Numbered from the stretch's first letter, positions 44,001 to 54,463 are shown. The stretch is DNA of 64,000 nt from Paraburkholderia sp. HP33-1 (GCF_021390595.1 NZ_JAJEJR010000001.1:1922001-1986000); one strand, 5' to 3'. The notes: generated by a model from the sequence alone, not told the origin. Translations and numbers: made by a program.

Positions 44001-45346
44001 AGCTCGACGTTCAGGTACTGGGCAAAAACGTTGCCACGTTGTTTCGCGAGCGCGATGACTATGTCCTCAAGTACAACCGCGACGCTAGCACGACCGACTT
44101 CGTCAGTCTGACGATGCCGGTGCGCGAAGAGGCCTGGCGCTGGCCGCGCGACCTGCATCCGTTTTTCCGCCAGAACCTGCCCGAGGGCTATCTGCTGAAT
44201 CTGATCCGCGAGCAATTCGGACCGCTGCTCGATGGAACCGATCTCTCGCTGCTCGCGGTGGTGGGCTCGATGGGGATTGGCCGCGTCACGGTCGCGCCCG
44301 AAGGTGTCGCGCCGGGCACCGAACTCCAGGCGCTCGACGTTCAGGACATCCTGCACGGCGACAACTCCGCCGAACACTTCGCGCAACTCGTCCGTGAATA
44401 CGCACGAGCGGCTATTTCGGGCGTCGTACCCAAATTCATCGCGCCGGAAGCCCAGCCGTCCGCCGCGTCGACGCCGTTGCAACTCGGCAAGCCGACGCTT
44501 AGAACGAGCCGTCACATCGTCAAAGGTTCGGACGACAACACGCCCTTTCTCGGTTTCAACGAGTTCTATTCGATGCGTGTGCTGGAGCGGCTTGGGGTTG
44601 CGCCCGTCGCACGCACGCAGATGTCCGACGATGGCCGGGCGCTGATCGTCGAGCGCTTCGATGTCGACGCGCAAGGGCTGCCGGCGTACGGCGTGGAAGA
44701 CATGTGCGGCCTGCTCGGTTTGCCGCCGCACGAAAAATACAACTCGACGACCGAGAAAATGCTCAATGCGGCCAGGGCGTATCTGCTCGCTCGCGACACC
44801 ATGCGGGTGCAACTCCAGCAGCTCGGCTGGCAACTGCTGACGAACTACGTCGTGCGCAACGCGGACTGCCACACCAAGAACGTCGCCCTGTTCTATACGT
44901 CGATCGACGATGTGGCGTTCACGCCCGTCTACGACGTCGTGACGACGCAGGCTTATCCGCGCTTCGCAGCCAATCCGCCAGGCTTGCCGATCGACGGCCG
45001 GAAAACCTGGGCAGCGGGTAAAACGCTGGAACGATTCTTCAACACGCGCATGGGCATCGCGCCGCGGCAATATGCGCAGATGGTCGAAGCGCTGTGCGAG
45101 TCGGCTGTCGACGTCGGCCACGAGTTGATCGAAGCAGCGCGCAACGAACCGCAGTGGCGCATGGTCGCCAAGCAGATGCTGCACGCGTGGGACGACGGCA
45201 TGACAGCCCTGCGCTCGCCGAAGAAAAGCCTGCCATTCAAGGGGCTCAAGCCCGCGATCGAAGCAGCGGGATTTTCGGCGCCTGAGCCGCCCGAACGGTC
45301 ACGGGAGGTCATCGGGCATTCGCCGCTGCTTGGCAGGCGAAACTGA
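43997..45346 (+). CDS. hipA: HipA-like Ser/Thr kinase toxin
   Basis: 449 residues, with an N-terminal couple-HipA domain (about 1-100). SGVVPKF (Ser141), matching the family SGxQPK loop that is autophosphorylated, is followed by the kinase core NADCHTKN (288-295, catalytic Asp290) and the metal-binding TPVYDVV. In E. coli HipA phosphorylates glutamyl-tRNA synthetase and induces dormancy. The target here is not known. All catalytic residues are present, so it should be active. The Gln of SGxQPK is replaced by Val. Confidence 0.9.
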   Translation: MKLDVQVLGKNVATLFRERDDYVLKYNRDASTTDFVSLTMPVREEAWRWPRDLHPFFRQNLPEGYLLNLIREQFGPLLDGTDLSLLAVVGSMGIGRVTVAPEGVAPGTELQALDVQDILHGDNSAEHFAQLVREYARAAISGVVPKFIAPEAQPSAASTPLQLGKPTLRTSRHIVKGSDDNTPFLGFNEFYSMRVLERLGVAPVARTQMSDDGRALIVERFDVDAQGLPAYGVEDMCGLLGLPPHEKYNSTTEKMLNAARAYLLARDTMRVQLQQLGWQLLTNYVVRNADCHTKNVALFYTSIDDVAFTPVYDVVTTQAYPRFAANPPGLPIDGRKTWAAGKTLERFFNTRMGIAPRQYAQMVEALCESAVDVGHELIEAARNEPQWRMVAKQMLHAWDDGMTALRSPKKSLPFKGLKPAIEAAGFSAPEPPERSREVIGHSPLLGRRN

Positions 45347-45365
45347 TCGCTACCCATGCGAAAAA

Positions 45366-45400
45366 GCCCGCGACATAACCTGCGTCGCGGGCCTTTCTTT
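45366..45400. terminator. Bidirectional terminator between hipA and allA
   Basis: GCCCGCGAC (45366-45374) and GTCGCGGGC (45384-45392) pair perfectly, with A-rich and T-rich flanks. It separates the convergent hipBA and allantoin transcripts. Confidence 0.8.
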
Positions 45401-45441
45401 TCAGCCACCACCCTACCGGCTACCCGGCAGCTGCATTGCCA

Positions 45442-45954
45442 TCAAACCGCCACCGCGCTCAACGCATCTTCCGTGAGCCACAGCGACTCCGCCAGATCCT
45501 GCTCGTTCAGATTGAGCCCCTCCCCGCCGCGATCGACGACGACGAAGTCGCTCACCTCGCCCAACGCAATCAGCGGATGGTGCCACACGCCTTTTGCGTA
45601 ATTGACGCCCTGCCAGCCGCTCGTGACGAACGCACGGATCTGCGTCGCGTCGAGCTCGCCCACGGGCGCGACGACGACCAGATACGGCTTGTCGTTCAGC
45701 GGCACGAACGCCTGGCTGCCGAGCGGATGACGCTCGAGCATCTTCACTTCGAACGGCAACGAGCGCGGCTCGCCACGAAACAGATTGACGAGCGTGCGGC
45801 CGTGCTCGTCGGTCACGTCGATTTTGGCGAGATCGTGGTAGCGGATCGTCGTGCCGAGATTGATCGGAATCTGCTGCGCGCCTTCGAGTTCGATCACGTC
45901 ACCGAATGCGGCGAACGCTTCCTTCGTCAGCGGTTCGATCGCGAGCGTTTTCAT
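45442..45954 (-). CDS. allA: Ureidoglycolate lyase
   Basis: 170 residues from the ATG at 45954, which overlaps the allantoicase stop (ATGA). [35 protein letters not shown], and [15 protein letters not shown] are AllA signatures; the family is a cupin-like fold. It splits ureidoglycolate into glyoxylate and urea, the last step of the pathway encoded here. Confidence 0.95.
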   Translation of the reverse strand: MKTLAIEPLTKEAFAAFGDVIELEGAQQIPINLGTTIRYHDLAKIDVTDEHGRTLVNLFRGEPRSLPFEVKMLERHPLGSQAFVPLNDKPYLVVVAPVGELDATQIRAFVTSGWQGVNYAKGVWHHPLIALGEVSDFVVVDRGGEGLNLNEQDLAESLWLTEDALSAVAV

Positions 45955-46961
45955 TCGAGCGTACCCCACAGACGCAAACGAGACACGCCGCCGTCCGGAT
46001 AGATGTTGAAGCGCACATGCGTGACGGGCCCGAGCGCCGCGATCTCGCTTTCGAAGAAATGCTGCTTGTCCATCTGCAGTTTCTGTTCGCCGAGCAGCAC
46101 CGGCCAGAACATCGCCTGCGTGACGAGCGAGCTGTCGGTCCCCCCCATCACGTACGCGGCCTGGATCGAGCAGCGATCCGGATAGTTGCCCTTGAAGTGC
46201 GCGGTGTCGACTTCGATCTTGCGGATCACGCCCGGCTGCGCGAGCGCGATGATCGCCCAGTCGTTGCCCGGCTCGCGACGACGGCGCGTTTCCCAGCCGT
46301 CGCCCATGTTCACGCCGCGACCCGGCATCAGTAGCGTCGAGGCTGCGCCGAAGTGCTGGTTGTTCGCGCCGACCAGATACGCGCCGTTTTCCATCGCGGC
46401 GAGATCGAACTGCTCGGCGCGGCTCGCGCCGGCCCAGTCTACCTGCGGCTGACCGTACACACGCAGACGCGCGATACCGCCGTCCGGATAGATGTTCACG
46501 CGCAGATGCGTGTACGCGCTCGCGTCGCCGACTTCGAGATAGTGGTGGCTATTGCCCTGCAACGTGGTCGACGGCACGATCTCGGTCCATTGCGTCGCCT
46601 CGTTCGGCAAGCCATCGACAACGCGCGCCGCTTCCACCGACGCCGCCGGCGGGAAGTTGCCGGTGAAGTGGCTGGTGTCGAGGTCGAGCCCCTTGATCAC
46701 GCCCGGCCGCGCGAGTTTGACGATGCACCAGTCGTAGCCCGTCGTGCGCTTGCGGCGCGTTTCCCAGCCGTCCATCCACTTACCGTTGTTGTCGTACTTA
46801 CCCGGAATGAAGACGGCCGGTTCCGGATTCAGCATGCGGTCCTTCGGCGCGAAGAATTCGTCGCTGGCCTCGAGTGCCTGCGCGCCCAGACGCGGGTCCG
46901 CCAGATTTACGTAACGGCGCGTGAATTCCGGTGCGTTGGGGTCGAGAATCGGAAGTGCCAT
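45951..46961 (-). CDS. alc: Allantoicase
   Basis: 336 residues with two similar halves, each containing a GWETRR motif ([20 protein letters not shown] and [20 protein letters not shown]), followed by [11 protein letters not shown] and [11 protein letters not shown]. This internal duplication defines allantoicase. It hydrolyses allantoate to ureidoglycolate and urea. AAGGACG precedes the ATG. It is coupled to allA by overlap and follows uraD by 66 bases. Confidence 0.96.
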   Translation of the reverse strand: MALPILDPNAPEFTRRYVNLADPRLGAQALEASDEFFAPKDRMLNPEPAVFIPGKYDNNGKWMDGWETRRKRTTGYDWCIVKLARPGVIKGLDLDTSHFTGNFPPAASVEAARVVDGLPNEATQWTEIVPSTTLQGNSHHYLEVGDASAYTHLRVNIYPDGGIARLRVYGQPQVDWAGASRAEQFDLAAMENGAYLVGANNQHFGAASTLLMPGRGVNMGDGWETRRRREPGNDWAIIALAQPGVIRKIEVDTAHFKGNYPDRCSIQAAYVMGGTDSSLVTQAMFWPVLLGEQKLQMDKQHFFESEIAALGPVTHVRFNIYPDGGVSRLRLWGTLE

Positions 46962-47027
46962 CTGTGTCGTCCTTGATATCGATTGATGCGAAAAAACGCC
47001 GCGGCTCGCTGCCTGACGCTGTGCGCG

Positions 47028-47549
47028 TCACGCGCCGATCAGGTCGTCGAGCCGCAAACGTGCAATGCGATAGATCTGATCGAGGCTCGCGCGCATTTCC
47101 TCGGCGCGGCTATTGTTCACGCGCGATTCGAAGTTCGCGATGATGCCGTGGCGGTCGTAGCCGCGCACCGCGAGAATGAACGGAAAGCCGAATTTCTCGC
47201 GATACGCGCGGTTCAACTCATGCAGCTTGTCGAACTCTTCCCGGGTGCATTGCTCGAGACCCGCGCCGCTTTGCTCGCGCGTCGATTCGGCGGTCAGTTC
47301 GCCACGCACCGCAGCCTTGCCGGCCAGCTCCGGGTGCGCGGCGATCAGCGCGAGCTGCTTGTCCTCGCCCGACGTTTCGACGATCTGCGACATCCTGCGA
47401 TGCAATTCGTCGATGCTCGCGAACGGTCGCTCACGCGCTGCGACTTCGGCGACCCACGGCGAGTGCTCGAAGATGCCCGACAGCGCCGCGACGAACGCGC
47501 CGCCCGAGATGCTGTTGAGTTGGTCCAGGGTGTATTGCATCGCCTTCAT
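47028..47549 (-). CDS. uraD: OHCU decarboxylase
   Basis: 173 residues from the ATG at 47549, which overlaps the puuE stop (ATGA). HPELAGKAA is the conserved active-site motif, and FGFPFILAVRGYDR the substrate-binding strand. It decarboxylates 2-oxo-4-hydroxy-4-carboxy-5-ureidoimidazoline stereospecifically to (S)-allantoin, completing the three-step urate to allantoin route with PuuD and HiuH. Confidence 0.95.
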   Translation of the reverse strand: MKAMQYTLDQLNSISGGAFVAALSGIFEHSPWVAEVAARERPFASIDELHRRMSQIVETSGEDKQLALIAAHPELAGKAAVRGELTAESTREQSGAGLEQCTREEFDKLHELNRAYREKFGFPFILAVRGYDRHGIIANFESRVNNSRAEEMRASLDQIYRIARLRLDDLIGA

Positions 47550-48496
47550 GCGGCAGCCTCGCGGCTGCCTTGCTGGTAAGGATGAGTCGCGTGCCAGTGC
47601 CGCGCGATATCGACGCGCCGCGACACCCACACGCTATCGTGCCGTTCGATGTGATCGAGAAAGCGCTGCAGCGCGCGAAAACGTCCCGGCCGCCCGAGAA
47701 GCCGGCAGTGCATGCCGATCGACAGCATCTTTGGCGCTTCGTCGCCTTCTTCGTAGAGCACGTCGAACGCATCGCGCAGGTAGGTGAAGAAGTGGTCCGC
47801 GGTGTTGAAGCCTTGCGGGGTGGCGAAACGCATGTCGTTGGTGTCGAGCGTGTACGGCACGATCAGTTGCGGTACGGTCTTGCCGCCCGATACTTCGACG
47901 TCCATCCAGAACGGCAGGTCGTCGCCGTAGTAGTCGGAGTCATAGAGGAAGCCGCCGTATTCGGCGACCAGCCGATGCGTGTTTGGACTGTCGCGGCCGG
48001 TGTACCAGCCGAGCGGCCGCACGCCGGTCACGCGCTCGATCGCCTGCATGCCGAGGCGCATATGGTCCGCCTCTTTCTCCGGCGACATGTCCTGATAGTG
48101 AATCCAGCGGTAGCCGTGGCACGCGATCTCATGCCCGAGCTCGACGAACGCCTGCGCCACTTCGGGATGCCGCTCGATCGCCATGCCGACGCCGAACACC
48201 GTCAGCGGCAGGTCGCGCTTTTCGAATTCGCGCAGGATGCGCCACACGCCCGCGCGAGAGCCGTATTCGTAGATCGACTCCATGCTCATGTGCCGCGCCG
48301 GATACGCCGCCGCGCCGACGATCTCCGACAGAAACTGCTCGGAAGCGGGATCGCCATGCAGTACACAATTTTCGCCGCCCTCTTCGTAGTTGAGGACGAA
48401 TTGCACCGCGACACGCGCTCGCCCCGGCCAGTTCGCCTGCACCGGGTGGCGGCCGTAGCCGATCAGATCGCGTGGGTAGTTCGGGTCGAGTGGCAT
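47546..48496 (-). CDS. puuE: PuuE-type allantoinase (polysaccharide-deacetylase fold)
   Basis: 316 residues from the ATG at 48496 (MPLDPNYPRDLIGYGRHP). The frame continues upstream across the racemase gene but that part is not homologous. VAVQFVLNYEEGGENCVLHGD, SRAGVWRILREFEKRDLPLTVFGVG, LGHEIACHGYRWIHYQ and GWYTGRDSPNTHRLV are PuuE features in a NodB-like fold. It opens the ring of (S)-allantoin to allantoate. A 197-base gap without a clear promoter separates it from the racemase. Confidence 0.94.
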   Translation of the reverse strand: MPLDPNYPRDLIGYGRHPVQANWPGRARVAVQFVLNYEEGGENCVLHGDPASEQFLSEIVGAAAYPARHMSMESIYEYGSRAGVWRILREFEKRDLPLTVFGVGMAIERHPEVAQAFVELGHEIACHGYRWIHYQDMSPEKEADHMRLGMQAIERVTGVRPLGWYTGRDSPNTHRLVAEYGGFLYDSDYYGDDLPFWMDVEVSGGKTVPQLIVPYTLDTNDMRFATPQGFNTADHFFTYLRDAFDVLYEEGDEAPKMLSIGMHCRLLGRPGRFRALQRFLDHIERHDSVWVSRRVDIARHWHATHPYQQGSREAAA

Positions 48497-48693
48497 GGTT
48501 TGACGGAGGCGTAATGACGGGACCGGGAATTCGCGTGTAGCTCGGGCATGAACCCCCTCGGCAGCGGCGGCGGGAGGGGCTCGTGCAAGCGCTCGAACAG
48601 CGGCTTCAGCGGTGGCCGAAGCCGCCGCACCGAGTTGAGCCAGTGTAGCGAAAACACCCCGGTGCGCCCATACAGCCGCGCAGATAGTGCGTG

Positions 48694-49476
48694 TTACACC
48701 GAGTGTATGTGCGAGTCCGCCGACTCGGCGTTTACCCGCGGCGCGCCGGGGCTGAACGACGCGAGCGCACCGTCGTAGCGCTTCGCGAGCGGCCGCGCGT
48801 AGTCGCCGCGCTTGGCCGTCGCCAGACGCAGCGCCACCAGCGCCTCGGTCCATTTGACGGCCGCCGTCACGCCTTCGATCACCGGCGCGGCGAGCGCGTC
48901 CTCGATCTCCGCGCACAGTTCGGCCATGCCCGCGCAACCGAGCACGATCGCATCCGAGCCGTCCTCGGCGAGCGCGCGCCGGCATTCGTCGAGGATGATG
49001 CGGCGCGCCGCCGAGCCCGGCTTGTCGAGATCGAGCACGGCGACGTCGGTCGCGCGCACGTTGCGGCAGAAGCGCTTCATGCCGTAGCGCTCGGCCAGAT
49101 GCCAGGCCATGCCGCAGGTGCGCGCGAGCGTCGTCACGACCGAGAAGCCCGGTGCAAGCACGCTCGCCGCATGCATCGCCGCCTCGGCAATGCCGATCAC
49201 CGGGCCGCGCGCTAGCTCGCGGGCCGCATAAAGACCAGGGTCGCCGAAGCACGCGATCACGTAGCCGTCGCAGCCTTCCCGCTCGCCCGCCGCGACTTCG
49301 GCGAGCAGACCGGGCGTGGCGAGCGCTTCGTCGTAATAGCCTTCGATCGACGGCGGGCCCATCGTCGGATTGACGGCGATCACTTCGGTGCCGGGCGCGG
49401 CGACTTCGCGCGCGCAGCGCCCCATCGCCTCGGTCATGCGGCGCGTCGTGTTCGGATTGATCAGCTTGATTCGCAT
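48694..49476 (-). CDS. Allantoin/hydantoin racemase (Asp/Glu racemase superfamily)
   Basis: 260 residues from the ATG at 49476 with AGGAG upstream. LINPNTTRRMTEAM is the family start. The two catalytic Cys lie in VIACFGDPGL and VLGCAGMAEL. Hydantoin racemases and the allantoin racemase HpxA share this sequence. Between an NCS1 permease and PuuE, an allantoin racemase that converts (R)- to (S)-allantoin for the stereospecific allantoinase is the most economical reading. Confidence 0.87.
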   Translation of the reverse strand: MRIKLINPNTTRRMTEAMGRCAREVAAPGTEVIAVNPTMGPPSIEGYYDEALATPGLLAEVAAGEREGCDGYVIACFGDPGLYAARELARGPVIGIAEAAMHAASVLAPGFSVVTTLARTCGMAWHLAERYGMKRFCRNVRATDVAVLDLDKPGSAARRIILDECRRALAEDGSDAIVLGCAGMAELCAEIEDALAAPVIEGVTAAVKWTEALVALRLATAKRGDYARPLAKRYDGALASFSPGAPRVNAESADSHIHSV

Positions 49477-49535
49477 GGCGACTCCTCTTCGACTCTGTGT
49501 TGCTGCGGCGATAACTCGAGAAAACCCGGCGCACC

Positions 49536-51017
49536 TCAGCGTGCGAGCATCCGATAAAACAACGCGCCAAGTCCCGCGCCGATGAACCACGAGAAATTCG
49601 CCAAGCCGTCGAGTCCCGGCACCATCACGCAGAGCACCGCAAGCAGTGCGGCCGGCAGCAGCGCGGCCACCGCGCGATAGTTGACGCCGTTGCGATACCA
49701 GTACGAGCCGCTCGGCGCGACCGTGTACAGATCGTCGAGCACGATCTTCTGACGCTTCACGAGGTAGAAGTCGACGATCAGTACACCATACAAAGGTCCG
49801 ATGAAGCTGCCGAGCACGTCGAGCGTGTAGTGGATCACGGCCGGATTGTTGAACAGGTTCCACGGCGTGATGAACACCGACGCGACCGCGGCGAGCATGC
49901 CGCCCGCGCGCCAACTGATCAGGCCCGGTGCGACGTTCGAGAAGTCGAAGGCCGGCGACACGAAGTTCGCGACGATGTTGATGCCGATCGTCGCGATCGT
50001 GAAGGTCAGCGCGCCGAGAATCACCGCCAACGGATAGTCGATGCGGCCCACCGTCTCGACCGGGTCCATGATCAGTTCGCCGAACACCGGCAACGTGGCC
50101 GCGGTCGTAATCACCGTGACGAGCGAGAACGCGAGGAAGTTGACCGGCAGGCCCCAGAAGTTGCCGCTCTTGACACTGCGAAAGCTCTTGCCATAGCGAG
50201 AGAAGTCACCGAAATTGAGCATCGGCCCGGAGAAGTACGACACCACCAGCGAGATCGCCGTGATCATCACGGGCACCACTTCCATGCCATGATATTTGAC
50301 GCCGCCGAGATTGATGCCGATGTTGCGCCAACCCGCGCGATACACCATGTAGCCGGCAAGAATGAACATCACGACGTAGACAGCCGGCCCGGCGAAGTCG
50401 ATGAACTTCTTGATGGTCTCCATGCCGTGCCAGAACACCAGCGCCTGCAGTACCCATAGCAGCATGAAGCCGGACCAGCCGAGCGTCGACAGACCGAGCA
50501 GGCCATGCCGATGCACGTCCGCATACGGCATCAATTGCGGCACGAACTTCAGTACGACGATCACGAGCGCGCTCGACGCGAGATACGTCTGAATGCCATA
50601 CCACGCGACCGCGATCAGGCCGCGGATCACCGCGGGAACATTCGCGCCCAGCACGCCGAAGGTCGCACGGCACGCGACCGGATACGGCACGCCGTTCAGC
50701 TGGCTCGGCTTCGCGATCAGGTTGCACAGCACGTTCACAAGCGTGATGCCGACGAGCAGCGACACCAGCACCTGCCAGCTCGTCAGGCCGAGCGCGAAGA
50801 GACTCCCCGCGAACACATAGCCGCCGACGCTATGCACGTCCGACATCCAGAACGCGAAGATGTTGTACGCGGTCCAGTTCTGCGCGCGGAGCGGCGCGAG
50901 GTCCTTGTTGTAGAGCCGCTCGCTGTAGCCGGCTGGCATCGATGGATCGGCTTGCGTTGTACCGTCCGGGTAGTTGGAGATGGGGTGAGCGCCTGGCGCT
51001 GCACTGAACTGAGCCAT
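49536..51017 (-). CDS. NCS1-family allantoin/hydantoin/nucleobase permease
   Basis: 493 residues from the ATG at 51017 with AAAGGAGG upstream. Twelve TM helices are indicated. LYNKDLAPLRAQNWTAYNIFAFWMSDVHSVGGY is the NCS1 start with the Trp and Asn that bind the hydantoin or purine ring in Mhp1, and YFSGPMLNFGDFSRY is a further substrate-site segment. It resembles PucI and Mhp1. It lies 60 bases before the racemase, so allantoin is the likely substrate. Confidence 0.92.
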   Translation of the reverse strand: MAQFSAAPGAHPISNYPDGTTQADPSMPAGYSERLYNKDLAPLRAQNWTAYNIFAFWMSDVHSVGGYVFAGSLFALGLTSWQVLVSLLVGITLVNVLCNLIAKPSQLNGVPYPVACRATFGVLGANVPAVIRGLIAVAWYGIQTYLASSALVIVVLKFVPQLMPYADVHRHGLLGLSTLGWSGFMLLWVLQALVFWHGMETIKKFIDFAGPAVYVVMFILAGYMVYRAGWRNIGINLGGVKYHGMEVVPVMITAISLVVSYFSGPMLNFGDFSRYGKSFRSVKSGNFWGLPVNFLAFSLVTVITTAATLPVFGELIMDPVETVGRIDYPLAVILGALTFTIATIGINIVANFVSPAFDFSNVAPGLISWRAGGMLAAVASVFITPWNLFNNPAVIHYTLDVLGSFIGPLYGVLIVDFYLVKRQKIVLDDLYTVAPSGSYWYRNGVNYRAVAALLPAALLAVLCVMVPGLDGLANFSWFIGAGLGALFYRMLAR

Positions 51018-51038
51018 GATTCCTCCTTTGGATAGGGG

Positions 51039-51059
51039 CCGTCGATAAAGCATCGACGG
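51039..51059 (-). promoter_or_regulatory. Leader hairpin before the NCS1 permease
   Basis: CCGTCGAT (51039-51046) and ATCGACGG (51052-51059) form a perfect 8-bp stem about 10 bases before the ribosome-binding site on the minus strand. A second 8-bp hairpin lies at 51223-51243. The rest of the 338-base gap to the GntR gene shows no recognisable element and no copy of the TTGTCAACAA site. Confidence 0.4.
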
Positions 51060-51355
51060 ACGTTGCATCGGCCATGCCAGTTGCTCGTTTCTCGCCCTGC
51101 ATGGGTCGAAGAAGTCGGCGCCGTGGTCGTGGGCCGTGCCGCGCGTGTCTCCGTATTGATGGATTTGTGGTTATCGCATCGCCAGCCCGCGCGGATTCCC
51201 GGCGATACGTCGCTATCCGTAAGTCCGTCGTCTCGCGACGGACGTGCGTGTTCAGGCCGGCAGCGCTCGCGCGAGGCCGCCCGGCCGTGCATCTATCGGT
51301 TCAGTTCAATTCAGTGCGGCTCGCACCACGAACGGGCGCTCGCCTGCTGCTTGCC

Positions 51356-52099
51356 TCAGCCTGGGGTGGAGTCGGCTTCGGCTGTTGATGTGGATGTTTC
51401 TTTCGGCGCGAGCGCGCCGAATACTTCGTGCAGATCCGCTGCCCCGCGCGCGGGGCGCTCCAGCATCTTCAACTCGACACTTTGCAGATGGCGCGACATC
51501 AGCGCCGCCGCCTGCTTCGCATCGCCAGCGTCGAGCGCGGCGAGAATCGCCTCGTGGTCCTCGAACGAGCACGGGCTGCGTCCGAGCGATTCGCACAGCG
51601 CGGAAATCAGCGTGGAGCGCGCGACCAGTCCGTTCAGGCAATCGCACAACACCGTGTTGCCGGTCAGGTTCGCGAGTTCCGTATGAAACTCGCCCGACAA
51701 CCGGATCCACGCCGGGAAATCCCGCGTTTCGAACGCCTTGCGTTCCCGGCCGATCATGCTGCCGATGTTCTTCAAGCGCCGCATGCCGTGTCCGCTACAG
51801 ATCTTTTCGACGACGGCCAGCTCGATGATGCGGCGCATTTCGAACACCTCGTGCACCTCCTGCAACGACGGACTCGCGACGAACGCACCGCGATTCGGCT
51901 CGAGATCGACGAGGCGCTCCCCCGCCAGCTGCGACAGTGCCTGACGGATCGGACCGCGCTTCACGCCGAATACTTCGCATAACTGAGCTTCAGTAAGCTT
52001 CGCACCGGGTGCCAGCCGGTGCTCGAGGATCGCCGCCCGGATGCGCTCGGCGATTGCTTCGGGCTTCGAACTGTTCGCGACGGATTCGGTGTCGGACAT
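51356..52099 (-). CDS. GntR-family (FCD) regulator of the allantoin genes
   Basis: 247 residues from the ATG at 52099. The N-terminal winged HTH (AERIRAAILEHRLAPGAKLTEAQLCEVFGVKRGPIRQAL) is followed by an FCD helical ligand domain (VFEMRRIIELAVVEKI, SGEFHTELANLTGN, DHEAILAALDAGDAKQAAALMSRHL) with the Asp/His residues that bind a metal and carboxylate ligand. Heading the permease-racemase-puuE-uraD-alc-allA strand suggests it controls them. Palindromes of the expected half-site lie just upstream. Confidence 0.92.
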   Translation of the reverse strand: MSDTESVANSSKPEAIAERIRAAILEHRLAPGAKLTEAQLCEVFGVKRGPIRQALSQLAGERLVDLEPNRGAFVASPSLQEVHEVFEMRRIIELAVVEKICSGHGMRRLKNIGSMIGRERKAFETRDFPAWIRLSGEFHTELANLTGNTVLCDCLNGLVARSTLISALCESLGRSPCSFEDHEAILAALDAGDAKQAAALMSRHLQSVELKMLERPARGAADLHEVFGALAPKETSTSTAEADSTPG

Positions 52100-52143
52100 G
52101 ATGTGCGCCTCGGTATGTTGGTCATCATAGGATGGACACAAAT

Positions 52144-52302
52144 ATTGTCAACAATTTTTGCGTCGATTTTCGACAGTTTTTGTGCTGCGCCGCGGCGGAT
52201 CGGCCTTCAGGCCAAGCTGCGCGGCTGCCTGGTGGGAATCTTACCCCGTTTGGACAACGCGAGGCCTGCTTGCTGGCAGCCAGTTTTTGTCAACAAAAAC
52301 TG
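52144..52302. promoter_or_regulatory. Two GntR-type palindromes with TTGTCAACAA core
   Basis: ATTGTCAACAAT lies at 52144-52155, and a perfect 22-bp palindrome with the same TTGTCAACAA core lies at 52281-52302. The spacing, symmetrical half-sites (TTGT/ACAA) and position directly upstream of the GntR gene fit an autoregulatory operator pair. A further inverted repeat GTCGA-TTT-TCGAC lies at 52162-52174. No other ORF is credible in the 320-base gap. Confidence 0.65.
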
Positions 52303-52373
52303 AAACCGTTGGCGGCGGGTGTGGAAGGTAGTGAGTTTCGAAACGCTGGCAGTTAGTTGCGTTATCAACACGG

Positions 52374-52397
52374 AAAAAAAGCGGGCTATCAGCCCGC
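52374..52397 (-). terminator. Terminator after ldcA
   Basis: On the minus strand, GCGGGCT (from 52397) and AGCCCGC (to 52381) pair over seven bases with a three-base loop, followed by seven T (52380-52374). Confidence 0.85.
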
Positions 52398-52419
52398 CTC
52401 TGCCCCGCCCAAGCACGCT

Positions 52420-53346
52420 TTAGCCAAGAGTCGGATAGCCCGACGCCGTCAGCCTGAACCCATGCGCGTTGGCGACCAGACGCGCGTGCGCACCGACTGG
52501 CAATGTCAGCATGTTGGGAACGTGCCCGAACTGCAGTCCCGTCACGACCGGAATGCCGATCAGCGAGCGCACCTGCTCGATCATCGCGTACAGGTCGTAG
52601 CCGTTGTCGTACTCGTAAGGCTTGCCGCCCGAGAAATCACCGAGCACGAGCGCCTGCTGCTGCGCGAGGATGCCGGCCAGATGCAGCTGATAGATCATCC
52701 GCTCGATGCGGAACGGCTGCTCGTTGACGTCCTCGACAAACAGGATGCCGCCCTGCACCGGCGGCATGTACGGCGTGCCAACCAGCGACGCCACCACCGC
52801 CAGATTGCCGCCCCACAGCATGCCCGATACGTCGACGCTCTGCGCCTGCGGCGTGTTGCTCGCGACGGTGATGGTCGGTTGGGTCAGCGCCGACCAGAAG
52901 TGCTGCATCGTGAATTCGCTGAGCTCCTCAGCGCCGAAATCGCTCATCAGCATTGGGCCGCTGAAGGTCTTCACGCCAGCGCGCGCGAGCAGCGCCAACT
53001 GGATCGCGGTGAAGTCGCTGTGACCGACCAGCGCGATCGGCTGATCGACCAGCCGCCGCTGCAGCCCTTCGTAGTCGAGACCGTGCAGGATCCGCACCGC
53101 GCCGTAGCCGCCGCGCACGGCCAGCACGACATCGGGCAGTTCGCGCGACGGATCGGCGAGCCGGTTCAGATCGGCCGCGCGCTCGCCGTCGGTGCCGGCG
53201 AATCGCTGATAGCGGCGCTTCGCGGCCTCCTCCCCATCGACACGATGCCCCTGCGCGCGCAGCCGATGCAACGCGCGATGCAGCACCTCCGGATCATGCG
53301 GATAACCGGATGGCGCAATCAGTTCGATGGTGCGATGAGCGGTCAT
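52420..53346 (-). CDS. ldcA: LD-carboxypeptidase (peptidase S66)
   Basis: 308 residues. VLAVRGGYGAVRIL and LVGHSDFTAIQ place the catalytic Ser in the nucleophile elbow; FVEDVNEQPFRIERMI and LQFGHVPNMLTLPVG supply the Glu and His of the Ser-His-Glu triad of S66 enzymes. It removes the terminal D-Ala from tetrapeptides during cytoplasmic murein recycling. It follows tadA by 26 bases in the same direction. Confidence 0.92.
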   Translation of the reverse strand: MTAHRTIELIAPSGYPHDPEVLHRALHRLRAQGHRVDGEEAAKRRYQRFAGTDGERAADLNRLADPSRELPDVVLAVRGGYGAVRILHGLDYEGLQRRLVDQPIALVGHSDFTAIQLALLARAGVKTFSGPMLMSDFGAEELSEFTMQHFWSALTQPTITVASNTPQAQSVDVSGMLWGGNLAVVASLVGTPYMPPVQGGILFVEDVNEQPFRIERMIYQLHLAGILAQQQALVLGDFSGGKPYEYDNGYDLYAMIEQVRSLIGIPVVTGLQFGHVPNMLTLPVGAHARLVANAHGFRLTASGYPTLG

Positions 53347-53372
53347 GGCGAGACCCGTTGGACGTTGTTGTT

Positions 53373-54463
<1,091 letters not shown>

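Noticed and set aside
48690..48710. TACAC-CGA-GTGTA inverted repeat as an operator for puuE
   Set aside because: It overlaps the 3' end of the racemase coding sequence, is short and has no promoter boxes next to it.
48497..49570. N-terminal extension of the puuE frame
   Set aside because: It is open only because it lies in another frame of the racemase gene. PuuE homology begins at MPLDPNYPRD.
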